This document shows positions 50,539 through 58,191 of a DNA stretch of 64,000 bases, in pieces. Source of the DNA: Thermus sp. LT1-2-5 (lineage in GTDB: Bacteria > Deinococcota > Deinococci > Deinococcales > Thermaceae). The number at the start of each line of letters is the position of its first letter. Within the stretch, counting starts at the first letter, position 1. The notes beneath the pieces were generated by a model. That model was not told the DNA's origin. It ran no database searches and saw nothing but the letters and a program-made list of their open reading frames with translations. The translations under genes and the position numbers were made by a program. The DNA lies in assembly GCF_040363165.1 (NCBI RefSeq), contig NZ_BSRG01000003.1, positions 124,001-188,000 of the forward strand, in the 5' to 3' direction.

Positions 50539-53098
50539 CCTTTGGCATCTGGCTGAGGGCCTCCCGCAGGGCCTCTGGGGGAAAGGGGTGGACCTTCCCA
50601 TGCCGCAGGTAGACGAGCCTGGCCTCCGCCTCCACCCCCAGGGCCTGCCGCACCGCCTCGGCGTAGAGGGCGAGCTGGAAGCGGTACACCTCGGGATGCA
50701 GGGCTTGGTCGGTCTTGTAGTCGTCCAGGAACCACTTCTCCCCCATGCGGTAGAGGCGGTCCAGGACCCCGTACCAGACGGTGCCCCCCAGGGGAAGGAC
50801 CAAGGGGAGCTCGGGGTGGTCCTCGTCCCGGGCGGCAAGGGCTGGAAGGGCCTGGCCCAAAAGCGCCCAGTAGCGCAAAAGGAGGGCTTTGACCTCGGAA
50901 AGAAGCGCCGCCTTTTCCTCCTCGGGGAAGGGGAAGGCTACCTCCTGGAGGAGGAGGGCTTCCATGGCCGCCTCGTCCTCAGGGTCCAGGTCCCGGGCGA
51001 TGGCGTAGTGGACCAGGGTACCCAGGGCCCGGGCGTATTCCGAGGCCACCTCCCCCTCCAAAGCCTCCGCCAGGGGCCGAGGCTCGTCCTTGCGGAGGGC
51101 GCTTGGGGAGTAGACCCTGGGCAAGGGGCTCGGCGCCAGGTGCCAGGCGGCATAGGGGGCGGGGTTTGGGCCTTCTCCGTTCCCCTTCCCCTTGGGTAAG
51201 GCCCGGGGGAGGGGGCTTAGGGGGTGGCGGCGCACCAGGGGGTCTTCCCCATCGGGCCCTAGGCCCAAATCCCAAAGGGCCTCCGCCCAAGGCCCGGGGC
51301 GCCCCGAGGCGCTTCCCGTGAGGAGGAGGACGTCCCTAGCCCGGGAAAGAGCCACGTAGAGGAGGCGGAAAGCCTCCTCCTTTTGCGCCTTCTTTAGGGC
51401 TATGGCCAGGGGCTCGTAGCCCGGGGTGCCCTTCAGGGCCACCTTTCCCCCCTCCCCCACCAAGAGGGGCTCCCGGTCCGGAGGTTCCCCCCGGGCCAGG
51501 TCAAAGACCGCCACCACCGCCCACTCCAGGCCCTTGGCGGCGTGGACGGTGAGGAGGTTCACCCCCTCGCCCCCCTCGGGAAGCTCCCCGGCCTCGGGGT
51601 CTTGGGCTCTCATTTGTAGCCATTCTAATAGAGCCTCGAGGTCCGGGAAGCGCTCCCGGGCGGCGAGGAGCAAAAGGGCGTCCAGGTTGGCCCGGGCCCT
51701 GGGCTCAAGCCGCTTGAGGAAGACTTCGTCCTGGGCCAGGGCTTTGAGCGCCTCCAAAGGCCTTTTCCCCGCCAGGGACTTGAGCCAGGCCAGGCGGGCC
51801 CTGGCCTCCTGGGGCAGGTGGGGCAGGGGGTCTTCCATCCGCAAGGCCTCCTCCACCGCCCCCAGGTTGAGCCCCAGGAAGGGCCCCCGCAAAAAGGCCA
51901 GGAGGGAAAGCCGCTCGGGTGGGGAGGGAGGGCCTTCCAACAGGGAAAGCCGGAGGGCGTGGTAGAGGTCCCGCACCTCGGGCCGGGTGAAGAAGCTCCG
52001 CCCCCGCCGCACCACGTACGGCACCCCCAGGGCCCGAAAGGCCCTTTCCAGGGGAGGTAGGCTCGTGCGGCTTCGCACCAAGACGGCCATGTCCCGGAAG
52101 GGTACCCCCTCTTGCGCAAGCGCCAGAAGCCGCTCGGCCAAAAGCCGGGCCTCAAAGGCCCGCTTGGCCTCCAACTCGCCCTCCCCCACCACCCAGTGCA
52201 CCTCCACCCGCCCCTCCTCCTCCCGCAAGGGCACCAGGGGCACCCGCTCCGCCTCGGGGAAGAGGTCCAGGAGCCGGTTCAAGAAGGCCGCCACCTCCTT
52301 AGCGTGGCGGCGGCTTTCCTTGAGCTCGCGCCGTTCCGCTCGGGCCAGGGCCTGGCGGAAGACCTCCACCCGGGCGTTGCGGAAGAGGTAGATGGACTGC
52401 TTGGGGTCCCCCACGGCCACAAGCCTGGCCCCCGCCCTCTCCAGGGCCTCAAAAAAGCGGGCCTGCAGGGGGTTCACGTCCTGGTACTCGTCCAGGAAGA
52501 GATGGGGGAAGCGCTCCACCAAGCGGGCGAGGGCGCGGGGGTTTTCCACCAAGCGGAGGGCCAGGGCCTCGAGGTCGCCGGGCCCCAGGGCCTCCAAGGT
52601 TCGGCGGCGGTAGCCCGCCAGCACCTCCTGGTAAAGGGCGAGGAACCTCCTATTTTCCTCCCCTTCCGCAGGGCAAAAGGCCTCCGCCAAGGAGCGCTTT
52701 CGGTAAAGCGCCCGGAGGGGCTCCTCCCAGCCCGGGGAAAGCCCCTTTAGGTAAAGGAGGCTTCGCGCCTCCTCCAGGAACACCCCCTCGGCCAAGAACT
52801 CGTCCCAAAGGGCGAAGTCGGGGTCCAAGGAGAGGAGGGGGGCGGTGTGGCGCAAGGCCTCGGCCATGAAGCCGTGGATGGTGGTGAAAACCGCCCCATA
52901 GGCCTCCCGCCTCGCCGCCTCGTCCCCCAGGTGGGCCAGCGCTTCCAGGATCCTTCCCCTCAGCTCCTCCGCCGCCTTGCGGGTAAAGGTGAGGGCGGCC
53001 ATGCGCCTTAGGGGCACCCCCTTGCGGAGCCCTTCCAAAAGCTCCTGCACCAAGGTATGCGTCTTCCCCGTGCCCGCCGAGGCCACATAGAGCTTCAC
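50522..53098 (-). CDS. addA: AddA-like helicase-nuclease subunit
   Basis: An 858-aa UvrD/RecB-type helicase with a C-terminal nuclease. Walker A is ASAGTGKTHT (residues 6-15), motif Ia is AALTFTRKAAEEL, motif II is LFLDEYQDVNPLQ, and further motifs include VGDPKQSIY, LLTVHAAKGLEW and LLYVALSRARD. The nuclease site is at about 777-797, with GVLDRLYRM and FLDDYKTD supplying the Asp...Asp-x-Lys pattern. The GTG at 53098 overlaps the addB stop (GTGA) and has AAGGAGG 5-6 nt upstream. With AddB it would resect DNA ends for recombination. It is shorter than Bacillus AddA (about 1230 aa). Confidence 0.85.
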   Translation of the reverse strand: MKLYVASAGTGKTHTLVQELLEGLRKGVPLRRMAALTFTRKAAEELRGRILEALAHLGDEAARREAYGAVFTTIHGFMAEALRHTAPLLSLDPDFALWDEFLAEGVFLEEARSLLYLKGLSPGWEEPLRALYRKRSLAEAFCPAEGEENRRFLALYQEVLAGYRRRTLEALGPGDLEALALRLVENPRALARLVERFPHLFLDEYQDVNPLQARFFEALERAGARLVAVGDPKQSIYLFRNARVEVFRQALARAERRELKESRRHAKEVAAFLNRLLDLFPEAERVPLVPLREEEGRVEVHWVVGEGELEAKRAFEARLLAERLLALAQEGVPFRDMAVLVRSRTSLPPLERAFRALGVPYVVRRGRSFFTRPEVRDLYHALRLSLLEGPPSPPERLSLLAFLRGPFLGLNLGAVEEALRMEDPLPHLPQEARARLAWLKSLAGKRPLEALKALAQDEVFLKRLEPRARANLDALLLLAARERFPDLEALLEWLQMRAQDPEAGELPEGGEGVNLLTVHAAKGLEWAVVAVFDLARGEPPDREPLLVGEGGKVALKGTPGYEPLAIALKKAQKEEAFRLLYVALSRARDVLLLTGSASGRPGPWAEALWDLGLGPDGEDPLVRRHPLSPLPRALPKGKGNGEGPNPAPYAAWHLAPSPLPRVYSPSALRKDEPRPLAEALEGEVASEYARALGTLVHYAIARDLDPEDEAAMEALLLQEVAFPFPEEEKAALLSEVKALLLRYWALLGQALPALAARDEDHPELPLVLPLGGTVWYGVLDRLYRMGEKWFLDDYKTDQALHPEVYRFQLALYAEAVRQALGVEAEARLVYLRHGKVHPFPPEALREALSQMPKEIPPG

Positions 53099-55299
53099 GC
53101 TTCCTCCTTCCGGCAGACGTCGGTCAAGGGGCAATGGTAGCAGTGGGCGCCGGGCCTGGGGGGAAAGACGCCCTTAGCCCATTCCTGGTAGGCCGCCTCC
53201 ACCCTCTCCTCCACCTCCTGGGCCGGGGAAAGGGTATCCCCGGGGCGGTAAGGGGTCTTGCGGTGGGGTTTGGGGGCCCCCAGCCAGGGCCAGACCCAAA
53301 GCCGCACCTCCGCCACATCCCCCCGGGCGAGGAGAACCTTCAAGGCGTACCACTCGGTCCAGCGGGTTTTAGGGCTCAGGTCGGGTTCCTTCCCTGGGGG
53401 CAGGAGGCGGTAGAGGTGCAGGGTCTTCCCTTCCCGCCGCACCCCGTCCAGGCGCAGGGCGAAGCGCCGGCCCGGCCAAGGCACCCAAAACCTCATCCCC
53501 TCCAGGTGCGCCCCGTGGGCGGAAAGCCACGGGCCCACCTGGGGGTCTTCCCTTAGGCGCTCTAGCTCCTTGGGCAGGAGGTGCCAGCCCGTGGCCCCGT
53601 CCCCTTCCTGGAGGTCAAAGCGCAGGGCGTAGGCCCGGAAAGGGCATTCCAAATAGTGGCGGAGGGCCTCGAGGTGGGGCGGGGGTGCCTGGGTGGTGGG
53701 ATCCTCCGCCCGGAAGGGCTCGTGGGGTAACGCCTCCATGAGGCTCGCCGGGGGCAAGGGCTCGGGCCTTACCCCCTTGGCCAAGGGCACGTAGGGCCCC
53801 GAGGGCCCCGCCTCCGGGTAGAGGAGGAAGACCTCCTCCCCCCGGCTCGCCATCTCCTCCTGGAAGAGGGGGTCTAGCCCCCGAAGCCGCTTGGGAAGCC
53901 CCTTGAGAAGCCCCTCTTCCCTAAGCTCCTCCAGGAGGAAGTAGTCTTCCCGCTCCTCCAGGGTGTACCGCCCAGCGAGCCACTCCAGGACGTAAACCCG
54001 CCGGGCCCGCACCCCTGTGGCCCGAAGGGGGGGAAGGAGGGGCACGCCCCGCTCTGGCTCGGGGGGCAAGGTTTCGTCCAAGAGGAGGCTTCGCCACCAG
54101 GAAAGGGGGTTGGCCCGGTCCACCCGCAAGGCCAGGCGGAGCCGGGAGAGGAAAGGCTCCTTGGCGGAAACCCCAAGGCGCTCCAGGACCTCTTCCCCCC
54201 AGGCCAAGGCGTCCTCCCCGGGGGCCCTTAGGGCGCAAAAGGCCTGCCACTCTTGCTGCAACCCTTCCCGCTCCGCCAAGGCCCTTATGGCCTCCTCCCC
54301 CGCCAGGCCCAGGCGCAAGGCACGCCGGCCCAAAGCGGAAAACCCCAGGGCCAGGAGGTCCCGCCCCGTGGGGAAAGGGTTGAGGAGGGCGAGGACCCTT
54401 TCCCCCTCCTCCGTGTCCGCCAAGGCCCGTTCCCTGCCGTCCACTAGGGGAAGGCCGTACTCGTCCTTCAAAAGGAGAAGCCCAGGGATGCGCCCCTCGG
54501 GGGCCACCACCAGCACCTCCTCCGGGGCCAAGCCCTCCCCGCCCAGCGCCCTCGGGGCCAGGGCCCGCTTCAGGGCCCTAAGGAGGTGGCGGCTTTCCTC
54601 CACGGGGTTGGCCAGGGCCAGGACCTGGCGCCGTAGGGGCCTTGGGGAAAGGACCTTTAGGGGCTCTAGCCCCTCGGGCAGAAGCTCGAGGGTAAGGAGC
54701 ACGGGCACCTCCCGGGCCAGGCGGCGGAGGAAGCGCAGGTCCAAGGGACCGATCTCCCGAAAGCCGTCCACCACCACCAGGCCCGGCCTGGGGAAAAGCC
54801 TCAAGGGCACCTTCCCCGCCAGGCGGCGGAAATCGTCATAGTCCAGGGCCTTCCCCTTGAGGCGCTCGTAGAGGAAGTACACCCGCCTCAGCCGCCCCGC
54901 CTCCCCCTCCTTGGGCAAGGCGAAGGGGGAGAGGCCAAACCGCTTCAGCTCGGCGATGGCCCGGGCGAAGAGGCGGGCTTCCCCCGGGGCCACCTGGGGG
55001 CCGAAGAGGGTCCGCAAGGCCTCCGCCACCAAGGCCACCCGCCCCGCCCCCGGCAGGGGGGGCCCAAGCCTCCCCGCTTCCGCCACCACCCGGTAGTAGA
55101 GGGCCTGGAAGGAGAGGAACTCCAGGCCCAAAAACGCCCCCCTTTGCCCCAGGAGGCGGTAAACGTAGGCCCGTTGGTGGGGAAGCCCCACCCACCACAC
55201 CCGCTCCCGCCGCCCAAGGGCTTCTAGGGCGAGCTCCAGGGCCCAGGTGGTCTTCCCCGAAGCCGGGGGCCCCACCACGGGATAGAGGCCCGGCTTCAT
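53095..55299 (-). CDS. addB: AddB-like subunit with [4Fe-4S] cysteines
   Basis: A 734-aa partner of AddA. The N-terminus has a Walker A loop (VVGPPASGKTTWA) on a degenerate helicase core. The four cysteines of the AddB iron-sulfur cluster are visible: Cys552 (ECPFRAYAL) and Cys720, Cys723, Cys729 (CYHCPLTDVC). The nuclease residues between them look lost: Asp618 (LRLDGVRR) is followed by HLYRLL where D/E-x-K is expected. It lies 15 nt after the upstream small gene in the signalling operon. Confidence 0.8.
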   Translation of the reverse strand: MKPGLYPVVGPPASGKTTWALELALEALGRRERVWWVGLPHQRAYVYRLLGQRGAFLGLEFLSFQALYYRVVAEAGRLGPPLPGAGRVALVAEALRTLFGPQVAPGEARLFARAIAELKRFGLSPFALPKEGEAGRLRRVYFLYERLKGKALDYDDFRRLAGKVPLRLFPRPGLVVVDGFREIGPLDLRFLRRLAREVPVLLTLELLPEGLEPLKVLSPRPLRRQVLALANPVEESRHLLRALKRALAPRALGGEGLAPEEVLVVAPEGRIPGLLLLKDEYGLPLVDGRERALADTEEGERVLALLNPFPTGRDLLALGFSALGRRALRLGLAGEEAIRALAEREGLQQEWQAFCALRAPGEDALAWGEEVLERLGVSAKEPFLSRLRLALRVDRANPLSWWRSLLLDETLPPEPERGVPLLPPLRATGVRARRVYVLEWLAGRYTLEEREDYFLLEELREEGLLKGLPKRLRGLDPLFQEEMASRGEEVFLLYPEAGPSGPYVPLAKGVRPEPLPPASLMEALPHEPFRAEDPTTQAPPPHLEALRHYLECPFRAYALRFDLQEGDGATGWHLLPKELERLREDPQVGPWLSAHGAHLEGMRFWVPWPGRRFALRLDGVRREGKTLHLYRLLPPGKEPDLSPKTRWTEWYALKVLLARGDVAEVRLWVWPWLGAPKPHRKTPYRPGDTLSPAQEVEERVEAAYQEWAKGVFPPRPGAHCYHCPLTDVCRKEEA

Positions 55300-55314
55300 A
55301 GGGCCTTAGTTTAC

Positions 55315-55710
55315 TCAAGGGGAAAACCCTTCCAAGGGCAAGAGGGAAAAGTCCTTTGCCAAGCGCAAAACCCCCACCACCCGCCCCCGGTGGAGGACGA
55401 AGCAGCGGTACTCCTTCTCCCCCACCGCCACGAAGCGGGCCAGGGTGAGCTCCCGGAGGAAGGGAAGGGGGCGCCTGCCCATGGGGCGGCCCCGGGGAGG
55501 GCCCGCATGGGGCATGGGCCTTCCCCCCTCCAGGGCCAGAAGGAGGAAGGGGCGCTCCCGGCCCAAAAGGACCAGGACTACCCCGTCCTCCCGGTAAAGG
55601 GCCTGGACCTCTAGGGCCCGCACCACCTCGAGGCAACGGGCGAGGGCCCGCTCCTCCCCTCCTTGGGCCCAGGCCAGGCCCAAGAGGAGGAGAAGGGCGA
55701 GCCCGCGCAT
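55315..55710 (-). CDS. Hypothetical secreted 131-aa protein
   Basis: A protein with a clear signal peptide (MRGLALLLLLGLAWAQG) and a basic mature part with a central PHAGPPRGRPMGRRPLP stretch. It contains two Cys. I recognise no domain. Its ATG directly follows the stop of the upstream gene (TAGATG), so the pair is coupled; addB starts 15 nt downstream of its stop. Confidence 0.6.
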   Translation of the reverse strand: MRGLALLLLLGLAWAQGGEERALARCLEVVRALEVQALYREDGVVLVLLGRERPFLLLALEGGRPMPHAGPPRGRPMGRRPLPFLRELTLARFVAVGEKEYRCFVLHRGRVVGVLRLAKDFSLLPLEGFSP

Positions 55711-56247
55711 CTAAAAGCCCCGCTCCGCCGAGACCAGGGCCAAGGCGGCCTGGGCCAGGAGGAGGGCCCTACCGGGCTCCTTCTCCAGCCGGGCCTTGGC
55801 CTCCGCCACCAGGTCCTTCACCAAGGCGTCCTGGGCGCGGTAGTAGGCGAGCTCCTTCTCCGCCCGGTCCACGGCGCGCCTCGCCCGCTCCGCCAGCTGG
55901 GGCACCGCCCTACCCCTCCACCCCCAGTCCCGAGGCCCGTGGCCGGGGTGGAACCCCATGCGGGCGGGCGCCCTCACCTGGGGCTCCCCTTGGGCCGCCC
56001 GGTAGAGGAACAGGGCCGCCTGGGCCTCCCGGGCCGCCTTGAAGTAGGCCTTATCCGCAAAGTCCTTTTCCGCCCGGGCCTGCACCGCCTTGGCCCAGTC
56101 CAGGAGCTTGGCCTCGCCCTGAACGCCTTGGGCCACCGCCTGGAGCCGGGCAAGGGCCCCAGCAGCCAGGGCAATCTGCCGGTAGTCCGCCCCTTGGGCC
56201 AAAGTCAGGCCCGCCAGAAGAAGTAGCCCGAAGACCGCTTTCCGCAT
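55711..56247 (-). CDS. Hypothetical secreted 178-aa helical protein
   Basis: It has a signal peptide (MRKAVFGLLLLAGLTLAQG) followed by Ala-rich helical segments (ARLQAVAQGVQGEAKLLDWA, AKARLEKEPGRALLLAQAAL) separated by a Gly/His/Trp-rich loop (MGFHPGHGPRDWGWRGR). I do not recognise the family. I chose ATG at 56247 because GGAGG is 8 nt upstream; the ATG at 56253 would leave only 2 nt. It starts 23 nt after the histidine kinase stop, which suggests a role at the envelope linked to that sensor; this is inference from position. Confidence 0.6.
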   Translation of the reverse strand: MRKAVFGLLLLAGLTLAQGADYRQIALAAGALARLQAVAQGVQGEAKLLDWAKAVQARAEKDFADKAYFKAAREAQAALFLYRAAQGEPQVRAPARMGFHPGHGPRDWGWRGRAVPQLAERARRAVDRAEKELAYYRAQDALVKDLVAEAKARLEKEPGRALLLAQAALALVSAERGF

Positions 56248-56270
56248 TTCCATCACCTCCCACCTGAAGC

Positions 56271-57572
56271 CTAGCCCCCTTCCCCAAAGCCCGCAGCGGG
56301 GGAAACCTTAAGCGAGGCCAAAGGCAGGTAAAGCCCCACCGCCGCCCCACCCCGGTTCTCCGCCACCGCCTTCCCCCCGTGGGCCCGGGCCACCGCCGCC
56401 ACCAAGGCGAGCCCCAACCCCGTGCCCCGCCCCCCGTGGACGAAGGGCTCCAGGACCCGGGGGAGGAGGCTTTCCGGAAAGCCCGGCCCCTGGTCCACAA
56501 GCCAAAGCCACACCCCTTGGCCCTCCCTCAGGATCTCCCCCCGCACCGGGGGTTTGCCGTGGCGGCGGGCGTTTTCCAAGACGTTTTCCACCGCCAGGGC
56601 CAAGAGCTCGGGGTCCGCCAGGACCTCGGCCTCCCCCACCCCCTCCACCCCCCGCTCCCGCAGGAAGGCGGCGAGGCTTACGGGCTGGAGGCGCAAGGGG
56701 GTGGCCTCCACCTGGGAGAGGCGCAGGAGCCCGGAAAGAAGGGCCTCGAGGCGGCTCGCCTCCCGCAGGGCCCCCTCCAGGGCCTTGGGCTCCCCCTTGC
56801 GGGCTAGAACCTCCAGGTACCCCTTCAGGGCGGCCAAGGGGTTCCGGAGCTCGTGGGAAGCGTGGCGGGCAAAGCGGCGGGCCAGGGCTTCCTTCTCGGA
56901 AAGCTCTTCCAGAAGCGCCCGCACCCGGGCGAGGAGGCCGTTCATCGCCTCCACCACCGGCTCGAGCTCCGCCAAAGGAGGCCTGGGCAGAGGGGAAAGG
57001 TCCTGAGGGCTTCGGTCCTTGAGGGTGCGGGCGAGCTCCTTTAGGGGCCTCAAGGCCCAGGAAAACCCCAAGGCGGCCAAGGCGTAGACCAGAAGGAGCA
57101 CCCCACCCCCCCAGGTGGCGTAGAGGAGAAGGAGGCGCCGCCCCAGCCCCGCCACCCCCTCCAGGGGCACCGCCAGGCCGAACCCCCCGCCCTCCCGGGG
57201 CAGGGCCACGTAGAGCACCCCCCGCCACACCCCCTGGTAGGCCCGCCCCTCGGCCAAGGCCTGGGGGAGGGCGGGGGGAAGGGCCAAGGGAGCAAGCTCC
57301 GTGGAGCGCACCTCCTTCCCCACCACGAACCCCACCCCGCCCCCGAAAACCTGGCCCAAGCGGAAAAGCTCCGCCAAAAGCGCCGCCTCTTCTTTAGGGC
57401 CTTCCTCCTTGAGGAGGAAAAGCCGGGTGAAAAGGGCCCGCCTGAGGTCCTCCGTGGCCGCCCGCTCCGCCTCCTTGGCGGAGAGGAGGGCGAGGGGAAA
57501 GGCCAGGAGCAAAAGGGCCAGGAAGAGGAGGGCAAAAAGCCTTCCCCTAAGGGAGGAAAAGGCGGTAGCCAT
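56271..57572 (-). CDS. Sensor histidine kinase
   Basis: A 433-aa membrane sensor: first helix at about 10-30, an extracytoplasmic sensor region of about 110 residues, second helix at about 145-172, a HAMP-like linker, then the kinase. The phosphoacceptor is His240 in RHASHELRNP; the N box is VENVLENARRHG and the G boxes are DQGPGFP and GRGTGLGLAL. It overlaps the response regulator gene by 26 nt, so they are partners. The sensor region has no motif I recognise. Confidence 0.9.
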   Translation of the reverse strand: MATAFSSLRGRLFALLFLALLLLAFPLALLSAKEAERAATEDLRRALFTRLFLLKEEGPKEEAALLAELFRLGQVFGGGVGFVVGKEVRSTELAPLALPPALPQALAEGRAYQGVWRGVLYVALPREGGGFGLAVPLEGVAGLGRRLLLLYATWGGGVLLLVYALAALGFSWALRPLKELARTLKDRSPQDLSPLPRPPLAELEPVVEAMNGLLARVRALLEELSEKEALARRFARHASHELRNPLAALKGYLEVLARKGEPKALEGALREASRLEALLSGLLRLSQVEATPLRLQPVSLAAFLRERGVEGVGEAEVLADPELLALAVENVLENARRHGKPPVRGEILREGQGVWLWLVDQGPGFPESLLPRVLEPFVHGGRGTGLGLALVAAVARAHGGKAVAENRGGAAVGLYLPLASLKVSPAAGFGEGG

Positions 57573-58191
57573 AGCCGCGGAGGGTCTGGATGGGGTTAGG
57601 CTCTCCCAACGCCTTCCTGAGGGCCGAAAGGTGGACCTCCAAGGTGGCAGGCTCCACCACCTCGCCCCAGACCTTGAGCATCAGGGCCTCCTTGGAAAGC
57701 ACCTCCTCGGGGGCCTCCAGGAAGGCCTTGAGGAGGAGGAAGGCCTTGGGGGAAAGGCTAAGCCGCCGCTCTCCCCGGTAGGCCTCCATGCGCCTCGGGT
57801 AGAGGCGGAGCTCCTTATAGGCCAAGACCTCCTCGGGCCGTTGCGCCCGCCGCCTAAGGGCCTCGAGGCGGGCCAAAAGCTCCTGGAGGCTATAGGGCTT
57901 CACCAAATAATCGTCCGCCCCCTCCCTCAGGCCCTTCACCCGCCACTCCACCGCATCCAAGGCGGTGAGCATGAGCACCGGCACCTCGGAGCGGGCCCGG
58001 ATCTCCTTGAGGAGGGCAAACCCGTCCCCTTCCGGCAGGAGGATGTCCAGGACCACCGCCTCCGCCCAGGGCAAAAAGGCCAGGGCCTCCTTGGGGGTTT
58101 CCACCGCCCTCACCTCGTGCCCCTCCAGGGAAAGCCCTAAGGCCAAGGCCTCCCGCACCCCAGGATCGTCCTCCACCACCAAGACCCTCAT
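57547..58191 (-). CDS. OmpR-family response regulator
   Basis: A 214-aa regulator. The receiver domain has the acidic pair in VVEDD, phosphoacceptor Asp49 (VVLDILLPEGDG), Thr76 (MLTALD) and Lys98 (LVKPYS). A winged-helix DNA-binding domain follows (LSLSPKAFLLLKAFLEAPEE ... VEVHLSALRKALGEP-type, ending IQTLRGYGYRLFLP). Its ATG overlaps the stop of the Ser/Thr kinase gene (ATGA). The target genes are unknown; autoregulation is possible. Confidence 0.92.
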   Translation of the reverse strand: MRVLVVEDDPGVREALALGLSLEGHEVRAVETPKEALAFLPWAEAVVLDILLPEGDGFALLKEIRARSEVPVLMLTALDAVEWRVKGLREGADDYLVKPYSLQELLARLEALRRRAQRPEEVLAYKELRLYPRRMEAYRGERRLSLSPKAFLLLKAFLEAPEEVLSKEALMLKVWGEVVEPATLEVHLSALRKALGEPNPIQTLRGYGYRLFLP

